A DNA stretch of 64,000 bases. It comes from a virus. Location: positions 1-64,000 of IMG/VR virus record IMGVR_UViG_3300037189_012887. One strand, 5' to 3'. Under the pieces are notes generated by a model, which made no database searches, had not been told where the DNA came from, and was given only the letters and a program-made list of their open reading frames with translations. Made by a program: the position numbers and the translations under genes. Below are positions 44,367-52,896 of this stretch, one piece after another (position 1 is the stretch's first letter; every line of letters starts with the position of its first letter).

Positions 44367-44613
44367 GGTCTTCTACAGTCTAGATAGAAGGCGCAAGGGT
44401 GAGGTCAGAGTAGACGGCGACGTCTACGTCTGCCTCTTCTTTGAAGATGATAAACTGATTGGTGTCCAGCCATGTCCAGACAAGAGCATCTGGTGGGCTC
44501 GCGACGTAGCTGAGAACTTTACACTGGGGATTCTGAATGTCGATAGAGAAGGTGATCTTCGCGAACCTGCTGGCGACGGAGGGGTTCGGACGGAAGGTAA
44601 TCCCGTTCCTTAA
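44350..44613 (+). CDS. small protein between uvsX and gp41
   Basis: An 87-residue protein, start inside uvsX and end inside gp41 (77-base overlap). Residues 1-60 are conserved-looking (DGDVYVCLFFEDDKLIGVQPCPDKSIWW); the tail reads over the helicase start. T4 has gene 40 here, but no similarity is evident. Confidence 0.68.
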   Translation: MRLTNEVFYSLDRRRKGEVRVDGDVYVCLFFEDDKLIGVQPCPDKSIWWARDVAENFTLGILNVDREGDLREPAGDGGVRTEGNPVP

Positions 44614-45940
44614 GTCTGAGTACTTTCTCGATCACGGCGATCGAGTAGTATTCGACGTCATCAACGAGTACGTCAACAAGTACAACGGCTTTCCTTCCAA
44701 GGAAGCGCTGCTCATCGAGCTCTCGAACAGGTCGGGAGTCGGTGAGAACCAATACAAGTCAATCAAGGAGACTGTCGAGTCACTCGATGTCAGAGGCGAG
44801 ACCAACGTCGACTGGCTCGTAGACCAGACCGAGAAGTTCTGCAAAGACAAGGCAGTCTACAACGCGATCATGGCGTCTATCCAGATCATCGACGACAAGA
44901 CGGGTAAGCTGTCGCCGGGGACCATCCCTCAGCTCCTCAGCGACGCACTCGGCGTAAGCTTCGATACGAACATCGGTCACGACTTCATCGAGGACGCCAC
45001 AGAGCGATTTGACTTCTATCACCAGAAACTAAACAGGGTTCCGTTCGATCTCGAGTACTTCAACACGATAACGAACGGAGGGTTGCCGAACAAAACACTT
45101 AACGTTGCTCTAGCCGGTACAGGCGTGGGTAAGTCTTTGTTTATGTGTCACTGTGCCGCCGGCAACCTAACCAAGGGACAGCGAGTGCTCTACATCACTA
45201 TGGAAATGGCTGAGAAGGAGATAGCAAAGCGCGTCGATGCTAACCTTCTCGATGTGACGATGGACGAGCTCTCGCTGCTTCCCAAGGACTTATATGACAA
45301 GAAGGTGGCAAAGGTAAGGGCCAAGACTGTCGGCAAGCTTATCATCAAGGAGTACCCGACTGCCGGTGCCGGCTCTGCCAACTTCAGACACCTTCTCAAC
45401 GAGCTCAAGATCAAGAAGAACTTCACGCCGGACATCATCTATATCGACTACCTGAACATCTGTCTGTCGTCTCGTCTCAAGCTCAGTGCCAACGTCAACT
45501 CCTACACCTACGTAAAGGCAATCGCCGAGGAGCTTCGCGGCCTAGCCGTCGAGTTCAACGTCCCGATCGTCACCGCTACCCAGACTACTCGTTCCGGCTT
45601 TGCCTCGAGTGACGTCGAGCTTACCGACACGTCAGAGTCGTTCGGTCTTCCAGCCACTGCCGACTTCATGTTCGCCCTAGTCTCAAACGAGAAGCTGGCC
45701 GACCTGAGTCAGCTTCTGGTCAAGCAGCTCAAGAACAGGTACAACGACCCTGCTAAGAACCGAAAGTTCGTAGTCGGTATTGACAGGTCAAAGATGAGAC
45801 TCTACGACGTAGAGGACTCAGCGCAGGAAGACTTACTCGACGGTCCAGTCTTCGACTCATCGAAGTTCGGGGATGAAGACAATGAGCGCGGTAAGAAGGG
45901 TAAGAAGTTCGACAAGTCAAAGTTTGAGGGATTCAAATGA
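44537..45940 (+). CDS. 41: replicative DNA helicase (T4 gp41/DnaB-like)
   Basis: A 467-residue hexameric 5'-3' helicase. N-terminal helical domain, then Walker A GTGVGKSLF (about residue 195), YITMEMAEKEIA (H1a, about 217), DIIYIDYLNIC (Walker B, about 305), VTATQTTRSG (H3, about 352), and the arginine finger region at the end. Works with gp61 primase at the fork. Overlaps both neighbours. Confidence 0.96.
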   Translation: MSIEKVIFANLLATEGFGRKVIPFLKSEYFLDHGDRVVFDVINEYVNKYNGFPSKEALLIELSNRSGVGENQYKSIKETVESLDVRGETNVDWLVDQTEKFCKDKAVYNAIMASIQIIDDKTGKLSPGTIPQLLSDALGVSFDTNIGHDFIEDATERFDFYHQKLNRVPFDLEYFNTITNGGLPNKTLNVALAGTGVGKSLFMCHCAAGNLTKGQRVLYITMEMAEKEIAKRVDANLLDVTMDELSLLPKDLYDKKVAKVRAKTVGKLIIKEYPTAGAGSANFRHLLNELKIKKNFTPDIIYIDYLNICLSSRLKLSANVNSYTYVKAIAEELRGLAVEFNVPIVTATQTTRSGFASSDVELTDTSESFGLPATADFMFALVSNEKLADLSQLLVKQLKNRYNDPAKNRKFVVGIDRSKMRLYDVEDSAQEDLLDGPVFDSSKFGDEDNERGKKGKKFDKSKFEGFK

Positions 45941-46152
45941 ACTGCGAAGTAGTCAAGTGGAACGACCGAAAGTTCTCAGTAGTCGAGAAGAGGACAGAAT
46001 GCATACTATCTGACTTTCCTAACCACAAAGATGCTAAGAACTACGCTAGGTTCTTAAACATGGGTGGTGGGTTTGACGGGTGGACTCCCTTCTTTATTTT
46101 GAAAAAAATTAATGTAGATGAGCTAGAAAATACGAGAGACTCGTATAAATAA
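45937..46152 (+). CDS. small hypothetical protein
   Basis: A 71-residue protein of unknown function coupled to gp41 by ATGA. Strand-helix layout with FPNHKDAKNYARFLNMGGGFDGWTPFF. Confidence 0.77.
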   Translation: MNCEVVKWNDRKFSVVEKRTECILSDFPNHKDAKNYARFLNMGGGFDGWTPFFILKKINVDELENTRDSYK

Positions 46153-46189
46153 CTTCATGATTATATTTTTTGATCATCTCGACGTGTTT

Positions 46190-46310
46190 GTGTCTGCAGC
46201 ACAAGTGGCAAGCCGTAAGGATTGGAATTGACAGGTCGCCGTCTAGGTAGGTGGGGTTCCTCCTGTCCGCGTTGTTAAAGCAAGGGAAGCTCGAAAGGGC
46301 TTCCCTTTTT
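46190..46310 (+). ncRNA. candidate small RNA ending in a terminator
   Basis: Gene-free segment between gp41 and the virion block. It has pairing GACAGG/CCTGTC (about 46230-46269) and a strong terminator at 46282-46310. No start signal is certain, so it may equally be a 3' end structure. Confidence 0.4.
46282..46310 (+). terminator. intrinsic terminator
   Basis: AAGGGAAGC (46282-46290) pairs with GCTTCCCTT (46299-46307) and is followed by Ts. Confidence 0.9.
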
Positions 46311-46315
46311 TATTA

Positions 46316-46323
46316 GATAAATA
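46316..46323 (+). promoter_or_regulatory. late promoter, GATAAATA
   Basis: One mismatch from the consensus, 34 bases upstream of the virion-block first gene. Confidence 0.55.
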
Positions 46324-46356
46324 TCATATCGCGGCTATGAGCTAATAGGATTAAGC

Positions 46357-47304
46357 ATGAAGTCTTTTAAGAGCTTTATCACCGAAGGCATAAGACAGGG
46401 TCTTCCTCACATCACTACTATGGACCATAACCAGATAAGCGATCTGGTTCACGGTGGAAAAGTCAAGATAGATCAGGCGACTGAGAAGACTGACGGATCT
46501 ACCATGATGATGGGCCACGACGAGCATGGATTCTATACACAGAGTTCGGGTTCCGGTGACGAGAGGATGAGGGAGCCCGCCGACTATATCGATAGAGCCA
46601 AGAGACGAGCTGAACAGACTGGTAAGCCTCTCGACCTGACCGCCGCTAACGCGTTCGGCGAGGCACATGCTCAGATGCAGGGCAACAAGAACCTTACCGA
46701 CCATCTTAAGCAGAGGGCTGAAGAGTCCGGCGGTGAGACCAAGGTCCGCGGTGAGCTATTCTCCAAGAGACTCTCCCGACCTTCTGAGACTCCTGGCGAG
46801 ATCAAGTTCGTCGGAACGTCTTACGACCCCAGCCACATGGGCAGCACCGGAAAGTTCGTCATCCATACCAAGCTCCCAGAGAACCAAGGACACGATGTCG
46901 AGAAGTTTAAGAACGAGTTGTCTACTCCCGGACTCAACTTCGACGACGACAACATCAAGGGCTTCAAGCCAAGCGAGATCGATGTCGCCAAGGAAGCCAA
47001 GGACCTCGGCAGCGTGAACAGGGAGCTCCTCTCTTCTAGGACTACCCCTAAGAACAAGGCTGCTAAGGAAGCCGAGAACGAGAAGCTGATGGAGATCAAG
47101 AAGAGGGTCTCCGACAAAGTCGACACACACATCAAGTCTCAAGGATTCTCTCCTAAGTGGGGTTCAGGATCCGAGGGTATCGTAGTCCACCCACCTAAGA
47201 ACTCGACAGCACCAAGATTCAAAGTAACGTCTGACGCATTCAGGGAGTACAAGGCTGACCCTGAGAACGCGAAGAAGTTCAAAGAAAGGACCCCGAAGCA
47301 ATGA
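46357..47304 (+). CDS. ligase-type nucleotidyltransferase with capsid-targeting-like N-terminus
   Basis: A 315-residue protein. The start MKSFKSFITE closely resembles the T4 capsid-targeting sequence MKTYQEFIAE, including an I-x-E cleavage point. The rest shows covalent nucleotidyltransferase motifs in order: EKTDGST (motif I, K44), RGELFS (about 131), SEGIVVHPP (motif IV, E273) and RFKVTS (motif V, K289). These are features of RNA/DNA ligases and capping enzymes. It starts a coupled three-gene set (ATGA overlap with the next) behind a late promoter. Ligase activity is inferred from motifs. Confidence 0.8.
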   Translation: MKSFKSFITEGIRQGLPHITTMDHNQISDLVHGGKVKIDQATEKTDGSTMMMGHDEHGFYTQSSGSGDERMREPADYIDRAKRRAEQTGKPLDLTAANAFGEAHAQMQGNKNLTDHLKQRAEESGGETKVRGELFSKRLSRPSETPGEIKFVGTSYDPSHMGSTGKFVIHTKLPENQGHDVEKFKNELSTPGLNFDDDNIKGFKPSEIDVAKEAKDLGSVNRELLSSRTTPKNKAAKEAENEKLMEIKKRVSDKVDTHIKSQGFSPKWGSGSEGIVVHPPKNSTAPRFKVTSDAFREYKADPENAKKFKERTPKQ

Positions 47305-48785
47305 TCACTTTCAAGAACTTCATACTCAAAGAAGGCGGCAACATCAAGGTCAAGACCGTCGACGGCGAGGTAGCTGCGGCTCCGTTCAAGGTCAAGGACA
47401 GGTCAAAGCAGGCAGGCGATATCAAGGACGCTCTCGGAGCCATGCACGACTCCTTTAGTAAGGAGCACGGAGCAGACCTCTTTGGTAAAGGTAAGAAGGC
47501 ACTTAATTCAGGTTCAATGTTTGCTGGCTCGACTCGTCAGTTCATGGACTCCAGTATCCCTGATGATGAGTTCAAGAAGCACAAGCCGATCGTCGGCGAC
47601 ATCGACGCACAGTTCCCAGCTGAGCACAAGGACAAGCTAGTTACACACCTGACTCCTGGACGCAAGTTCGGTAAGTATACTGTAATCGGTACAAGGAAGC
47701 ACGGCACCGAGGTCTCTGCGGTAATCAAGCACGACAACGGCGAGCACCATCAGGTCGACTTTGAGCCAGTTCACTATCATAACGATGAGCCGACTCCAGG
47801 CGAGCAGCTTTTGCACAACTCATCATGGGAAGACACTAAGGCCGGCATAAAGGGTCTCCACCACAAGGTGCTCCTCAACGCAACGGGTCTCGACCACCAT
47901 AAGTTCTCTATCAGCCACGGACTAAGGTCTAGGTCTGATGAGTCAGACATGGGAGTCAAGGAACCTGAGCAGGTCACATCGGGACTGTTCGGCAAGAAAG
48001 CAGATCCGAGCAAGATAACGTCATTCCAGGGCGTAACGCAGCTCATCAAGAAGCACATCCCTAAGGAACAGCATCAGGCCATCTACGAGAAGTTCAGGGA
48101 CAGCGTAAGCAAGATGAAGGGTACCGACCACTCGGCAGCCCTAGCCCACCTCAGACAGCATCTGGACGTCAAGGACGCCGTCAGCGAGGAGAGCATGGGC
48201 GACCAGCACGCCTCGGCCATCCCTATGGTAGGTTTCAGCCCGATCTCTCACATGGGACACGCGCAGGACCTCGGCGGAGCGCTGAAAAAGCTTCCGGGAT
48301 CAAAGCACATCGGCATCTCCTCTAAGGCTGACGCTTTCTCTCCCGAAGAGAGAAAGTCTATCCTTAGCAGACAGTGGGGCGACACCGACAACAATCACGT
48401 CCATATCGTAGGCGGTGCAGGCGAGACTATCAGGAGAGCCCATGACTCGATGACTGGTCCTGGAAGAAAGATCCTACATATTCTCGTAGGTAAGGACAGG
48501 GCATCGTTTGCCGAGGGTCTCAAGAAGTCACTCGAGCAGGGCAAGATAAAGGAGATGGAGGGTCGCAAGTTCGACGAGGTCCACGTTCACTATCCCGAGG
48601 ATACCGAGCGGACCCACGGCATGAGCGGTACTAGGATGAGGGCGGCGGCTAACGAGGACGGCAAGGATGCCGCCGACGAGTTCCACCGCCACTTAGGTTC
48701 GATGTTCAGTCGCGATGAGTCGAACAACATCAAGAGCAAGATCAAGGCAGGAATCCAGTCAGGTAAGATCCCACTTAAGAGGTAA
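47301..48785 (+). CDS. dual nucleotidyltransferase (Pol-beta-like plus HxGH) with capsid-targeting-like N-terminus
   Basis: A 494-residue protein. The start MITFKNFILKE fits the capsid-targeting pattern. Residues about 70-200 contain AGSTRQF...GDIDAQF (G76, D100, D102) and a later acidic VDFEP (D153), as in Pol-beta-fold nucleotidyltransferases. Residues about 310-455 contain SHMGHAQDL (HxGH, 317-320) and MSGTRMRAA (STxxR-type end motif), as in cytidylyl/NMN adenylyltransferases. Substrates unknown. Overlaps the upstream gene by ATGA. Confidence 0.75.
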   Translation: MITFKNFILKEGGNIKVKTVDGEVAAAPFKVKDRSKQAGDIKDALGAMHDSFSKEHGADLFGKGKKALNSGSMFAGSTRQFMDSSIPDDEFKKHKPIVGDIDAQFPAEHKDKLVTHLTPGRKFGKYTVIGTRKHGTEVSAVIKHDNGEHHQVDFEPVHYHNDEPTPGEQLLHNSSWEDTKAGIKGLHHKVLLNATGLDHHKFSISHGLRSRSDESDMGVKEPEQVTSGLFGKKADPSKITSFQGVTQLIKKHIPKEQHQAIYEKFRDSVSKMKGTDHSAALAHLRQHLDVKDAVSEESMGDQHASAIPMVGFSPISHMGHAQDLGGALKKLPGSKHIGISSKADAFSPEERKSILSRQWGDTDNNHVHIVGGAGETIRRAHDSMTGPGRKILHILVGKDRASFAEGLKKSLEQGKIKEMEGRKFDEVHVHYPEDTERTHGMSGTRMRAAANEDGKDAADEFHRHLGSMFSRDESNNIKSKIKAGIQSGKIPLKR

Positions 48786-48790
48786 GGTAG

Positions 48791-49396
48791 ATGAAGAGCT
48801 TCAGCGAGTACATCATAGAGAACAGCGTACACTTCTTCGACGTCGACAAGACGCTGATGGACACGGGTAGTACTCACGTGCACGTCAAGGACGAGAACGG
48901 CAATACCGTGCAGAAGCTCGACCCGCAGGAGTACAACCATCACAAGCTGCAGCCCGGTCACAGCTACGACTTCCACGAGTTCAAATCATCCGATAAGTTC
49001 GCCAAGTCAGCAAAGCCTATCCGCAAGGTGCTGGCTAAGATGAAGGCTATCAAGAAGAACGGCGGTAGGACTGAGATCTTAACTGCCCGCGCTGACTTCG
49101 ACGACAAGGACAAGTTCGCTAAGAAGTGGAAGTCTTTCGGTGTCGACATCGGTCCAGGTCAGACCCACGTCAGGCGAGCCGGTAACATCAAGCTTCCAAC
49201 TCACGAGGCTAAGGCTAAGATCATATCTGATCAGATCAAGAAGAACGGATATAAGAAAGTTCACCTGTACGACGATCACTTACCTAACATACAATCGATG
49301 ATGGACCTCAAGAAAGATCATCCCGACGTCGAGTTCCACGGATATCACGTAAAGCACGGTCCCGATGGCGTGACCATGGACCACTACAAGGCATAA
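48791..49396 (+). CDS. HAD-family phosphatase with capsid-targeting-like N-terminus
   Basis: A 201-residue protein. MKSFSEYIIEN is the capsid-targeting-like opening. HAD motif I is FFDVDKTLMDT (D17, D19), motif II TEILTARAD (about 95) and motif IV KKVHLYDDHLPN (about 157). It lacks a big cap domain, like polynucleotide 3'-phosphatases, which would fit a nucleic-acid end-repair role beside the ligase-like gene, but a sugar or nucleotide substrate is equally possible. Confidence 0.8.
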   Translation: MKSFSEYIIENSVHFFDVDKTLMDTGSTHVHVKDENGNTVQKLDPQEYNHHKLQPGHSYDFHEFKSSDKFAKSAKPIRKVLAKMKAIKKNGGRTEILTARADFDDKDKFAKKWKSFGVDIGPGQTHVRRAGNIKLPTHEAKAKIISDQIKKNGYKKVHLYDDHLPNIQSMMDLKKDHPDVEFHGYHVKHGPDGVTMDHYKA

Positions 49397-49397
49397 G

Positions 49398-50126
49398 ATG
49401 ATAGACGAAGAGAAGCTTCTAAAAAGTTTTGCCAAGGCTCTCGGCGCTGAGAATGTGCTGTCTGCTATGGAAGAGAAGAAGATTAAAGAGAAGAAGCTTC
49501 TCGAGAGTATGGACAGGGCTCTCTATAGAATAAGCAATCCGCCGATTGAGGACTTAGCTCCAGCTGTTAATGTTAAAGAAGAACTCAAAGAAGAAGCCGT
49601 TAGTGAAGAAGTCACTCTGATTACTGAGATCGGCAGGCAACCAGAACCTCAGCTTCCAAAGAACGACATCATCAACGCTACGGTCAAGGCACTCTCTGCA
49701 GCGCCTCAAGAAAAGATCCAGCAGGTAGCAGACGGGATTCCAGACTCATACCGTAAAGAGCTCGACATCATAAAGAAGTCAATAGCCGACTTCCACAGGT
49801 TCGCTCTAAACCATTCACAGCTCGGCGGTGGCGGTGCAGGAGACATGGTCCATCTCGATCACCCTGCAAAGACCGTCTATTCAGACTATACATTTACAAA
49901 CAAAGACTACTATGTCGGAGTCGGAGCTACCCCTGCTACGATAACTTTGCCGGCCAAAGCTAAGAACGGCAGGTATATAATAATCAAAGACGAGGTCGGT
50001 AACTGCTCGTCTAACCCTATTACAGTACTCGGAACTGTCGACAACGACTCAGGCGGGTTCATTCTCGCAGAGAATAACGGCGGCGTTCAAATGATCTATA
50101 ACAATGGAAGTTGGAGAATAGTATGA
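49398..50126 (+). CDS. virion structural protein
   Basis: A 242-residue protein. The N-terminal half is a charged coiled coil; the C-terminal half (VYSDYTFTNKDYYVGVGATPATITLP, then GRYIIIKDEVGNCSSNPITV...GGVQMIYNNGSWRIV) is a beta module repeated in many structural proteins of T4-like phages from cyanobacteria and marine hosts. Probably a fibre or whisker-type component. Confidence 0.82.
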   Translation: MIDEEKLLKSFAKALGAENVLSAMEEKKIKEKKLLESMDRALYRISNPPIEDLAPAVNVKEELKEEAVSEEVTLITEIGRQPEPQLPKNDIINATVKALSAAPQEKIQQVADGIPDSYRKELDIIKKSIADFHRFALNHSQLGGGGAGDMVHLDHPAKTVYSDYTFTNKDYYVGVGATPATITLPAKAKNGRYIIIKDEVGNCSSNPITVLGTVDNDSGGFILAENNGGVQMIYNNGSWRIV

Positions 50127-51559
50127 CGTATCTCTTTAGCAATACCATCGGCGGTAACGTCAGCATCTTCAACAGCAACAGCGTCGCTATCACGGCGACT
50201 AACAGGCTTCCGGTCGATATCGGCAACTCATCAGTTAACTTCCCTGCTACGCAGAACGTTCAGGTACTCTCGAATACTACAAACTACGTCTTCGTACAGC
50301 AAGCCCCTACTTGGTCGGTCGATGCCCTATCAAAGCTTAGGGTGTCTACTATTCAGAATCAAGACTTCTTTACTCCAGTCGTCGACGATGATACCACGTA
50401 CAAGTGGAATCAGGCAACTGTCGGTACTCTAGCAAACTCGTCTTTCCTAGCAAACACGTCTGAGATCTCCATGACATCGGGTAACTCGGCGTCAGGTTCA
50501 GTGATAAGACAGACCTACGTCAAGTACAAGATCATTCCTGGAACTTCACATACCGTCTATACTACAGTCAACTTCAGTGCAAACAGCACCGACAGCGGCG
50601 TGACTCGTCGTACTGGAATGTTTGATACCAATGACGGCATCTTCTGGGAACAGAATGCCAACACTCTCGCAGTCGTTGTTAGGAGAACTCTGGCTAACGG
50701 GTCTATAGTAGAAGATAGGACGTATGCTAACAACTTCAACACAGACAAGCTCGACGGTACCGGACCTTCAGGGTTCAATATATTCTCAAAAGGTCTGAAT
50801 AACTACTATACTTTCTGGTTCGACATGATCGGAGGCAGGACAGGTCGTATTAGATTTGGTATGGGCGGCCCCAACGGTCCTCAGATCTGTCATGTTCAGA
50901 GCTACAGCGGCGTCAACGCGCAGAACACCAACTTTATATCTGCTGCGAGCTTGCCTCTCAGAAGAGAGATCTTCAACAGCACGGTACAGCCGAACATCCC
51001 ATACTTTAACATGTCGGGAATCGCGTATCAGGCAGAAGCCCCGACTAGATACAACTCATCACCGGCTACCGCCTACAACATCAATGGCTTCGTTCCAGGA
51101 AATTCTTTGACTCCGATACTGACCATCGGTCTGAGATCGGGTACACCGTACGACCACTCAGACATATCTCCAGGAGAGTTCACTCTCGTAGAGCAGAACA
51201 ACCAAGGTAAGAACGCGACTGCGGGTACCTTCCTCTACACCGTAGTCTACAACGCAAACGTGAACGGGACTTACGCCTATGCCGGCAACAGCTCAGTCTC
51301 TAACTCGACGATAGGAAGGTCGGCTAGGCAGTGGACTTGGTCGAACACCGCTACGATCTCAGGAGGTCTAACAGTTCTCTCAGGGGTAACTCAGTCGGGC
51401 ATCGGACAGCAGATCTTCGACGGATTGCCGGACACGTTCAACCTCGGTTCGGACATAAACCGCAATCCCGCTACGCTTACCATCTGCATCCAGCAACTGA
51501 CTGCTGGCGGCGGTGCTTCAAACGTAGTCTGTACTTGGAACTTCGTAGAACAGCTCTGA
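50123..51559 (+). CDS. virion structural protein, fibre-like
   Basis: A 478-residue Ser/Asn/Thr-rich beta protein; QNVQVLSNTTNYVFVQQAPTW and later RTGRIRFGMGG, PNIPYFNMSGIAYQ blocks resemble large structural proteins of T4-like phages. GGAG precedes the ATG at 50123, which overlaps the upstream stop. Likely surface exposed. Confidence 0.82.
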   Translation: MTYLFSNTIGGNVSIFNSNSVAITATNRLPVDIGNSSVNFPATQNVQVLSNTTNYVFVQQAPTWSVDALSKLRVSTIQNQDFFTPVVDDDTTYKWNQATVGTLANSSFLANTSEISMTSGNSASGSVIRQTYVKYKIIPGTSHTVYTTVNFSANSTDSGVTRRTGMFDTNDGIFWEQNANTLAVVVRRTLANGSIVEDRTYANNFNTDKLDGTGPSGFNIFSKGLNNYYTFWFDMIGGRTGRIRFGMGGPNGPQICHVQSYSGVNAQNTNFISAASLPLRREIFNSTVQPNIPYFNMSGIAYQAEAPTRYNSSPATAYNINGFVPGNSLTPILTIGLRSGTPYDHSDISPGEFTLVEQNNQGKNATAGTFLYTVVYNANVNGTYAYAGNSSVSNSTIGRSARQWTWSNTATISGGLTVLSGVTQSGIGQQIFDGLPDTFNLGSDINRNPATLTICIQQLTAGGGASNVVCTWNFVEQL

Positions 51560-51561
51560 TG

Positions 51562-51569
51562 TATAAATA
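51562..51569 (+). promoter_or_regulatory. late promoter, TATAAATA
   Basis: Perfect late -10 element at the 3' end of the fibre-like gene; leader of about 65 bases before the next gene. Confidence 0.8.
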
Positions 51570-51640
51570 AAAATGCGGTGCAGTAAAAAGGCTACGGCAA
51601 TCCTGCGCGATGTTCATGGATAAGCCCAAGGGAAACTCCA

Positions 51641-52492
51641 ATGCTAAGAAAGAACGATCTCCCTAGTCCTCAGCTAGAATTGGTTGAGCATGGCGCAGGA
51701 GATGTCGTAGTCCTCACCGACAAGATCAAGCTCTCCCTATACAAGAAGTCTAAATCCAGCGGGTTCGACACGGACACGCTAGAAGAAGTGTACCTTCGTG
51801 GGCTCGAGAGCTTCTATTCACTATACGAGAGCGTCGAGATCACAGAGACGCCAGAACAGTACGCATTCAACAGGGTTAACTCATTTATAGCGGGTGGAGC
51901 TGCAGCAGAGATGGATAAAGATCTACAAGAGAAGCGCGGCCTTTGGGACAACATCCACGCCAAGCGCGAGAGAATCAAGCACGGTTCTGGCGAACACATG
52001 AGAAAGCCTGGATCAAAGGGAGCCCCTACTGCTGATGACTTTAGATCGTCACAGGTCAAGGAAGGCGAGACCCAGTCCAAGGATCAAGACGACCCGAGCT
52101 CAAGGTTCGTCGGCACAGACTCACTGGTCAACATCTACAAGAAAGACACTCCTGGCTACATCGACACCATCAAGAAGACGGTTCGTGAGTCGGTCGAGAG
52201 GTCTGAGTGTGAGAACGGTACCTGCCCATGCATGGTCAATGAGGCCAAGTTTCAGGGCAGAGAGGTACCACTCAACAAGCCTATGAAGGGCGACGTCAAG
52301 AAGTCAAAGGTGTTCGTCAAGGATCCATCGACTGGAAACGTTAAGAAGGTAAACTTCGGCGACAAGACCCTCAGCATCAAGAAGAACCAGCCAGCTCGCA
52401 AGCGCTCCTACTGCGCACGCTCGAGTGGACAGGGTAACCTCACAGACAAGACCAAGGCTAACTACTGGTCACGTCGCGCTTGGGACTGCTGA
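51641..52492 (+). CDS. DUF5872-type conserved phage protein
   Basis: A 283-residue protein. The C-terminal 80 residues (REVPLNKPMKGDVKKSKVFV, then RKRSYCARSSGQ and NYWSRRAWDC) are the widespread T4-like module with paired cysteines. A CPCM cluster precedes it. N-terminal half is helical. Virion association is likely from its place. Confidence 0.82.
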   Translation: MLRKNDLPSPQLELVEHGAGDVVVLTDKIKLSLYKKSKSSGFDTDTLEEVYLRGLESFYSLYESVEITETPEQYAFNRVNSFIAGGAAAEMDKDLQEKRGLWDNIHAKRERIKHGSGEHMRKPGSKGAPTADDFRSSQVKEGETQSKDQDDPSSRFVGTDSLVNIYKKDTPGYIDTIKKTVRESVERSECENGTCPCMVNEAKFQGREVPLNKPMKGDVKKSKVFVKDPSTGNVKKVNFGDKTLSIKKNQPARKRSYCARSSGQGNLTDKTKANYWSRRAWDC

Positions 52493-52493
52493 A

Positions 52494-52649
52494 ATGAAGA
52501 AGTTTAGAGAATATATAGCTGAGCTGGACGTCAGAGACGCTTCTGGTAAAGTTATACATATAAAGAAGGTACCGATCAGAATGGCTGACGGCACCATCAA
52601 GATGAAAGATCCCGGTAAGAGCGGAAGCTCCGGCGGGGGTGGAAAATAA
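52494..52649 (+). CDS. 51-residue protein with capsid-targeting-like N-terminus
   Basis: MKKFREYIAEL is the closest match in the window to the T4 capsid-targeting sequence, including IAE. The remainder (VRDASGKVIHIKKVPIRMAD, then a Gly/Ser tail) is basic and small, like T4 internal proteins. The frame starts one base after the upstream stop. Confidence 0.75.
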   Translation: MKKFREYIAELDVRDASGKVIHIKKVPIRMADGTIKMKDPGKSGSSGGGGK

Positions 52650-52664
52650 ACAGGAGAAGTTAAG

Positions 52665-52895
52665 ATGGAATTTATTGTATTCTCACTATTTGGTCTCTTG
52701 ACTCTACTCGGAGTGTGGATCATCTATACTATGATGACTAAGAAAGAGAGTCTCCAGGACGCTATCAGCGACGTTGAAGTTCAAGTAAAAGCCGATGCGG
52801 TTAAGCTTGAGCAGGAAGTCGTTGATGAAGTCAAGACGGTCGTGAAGAAGGTCAGGGCTAAGAAGGCTCCAGCAGCAAATACGGCGGCTCAGTAA
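52665..52895 (+). CDS. single-pass membrane protein
   Basis: A 76-residue protein: one N-terminal helix (FIVFSLFGLLTLLGVWIIYTM) and a charged coiled-coil tail. AGGAGAAG precedes the ATG. Holin-like size, but no evidence beyond that. Confidence 0.78.
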   Translation: MEFIVFSLFGLLTLLGVWIIYTMMTKKESLQDAISDVEVQVKADAVKLEQEVVDEVKTVVKKVRAKKAPAANTAAQ

Positions 52896-52896
52896 G

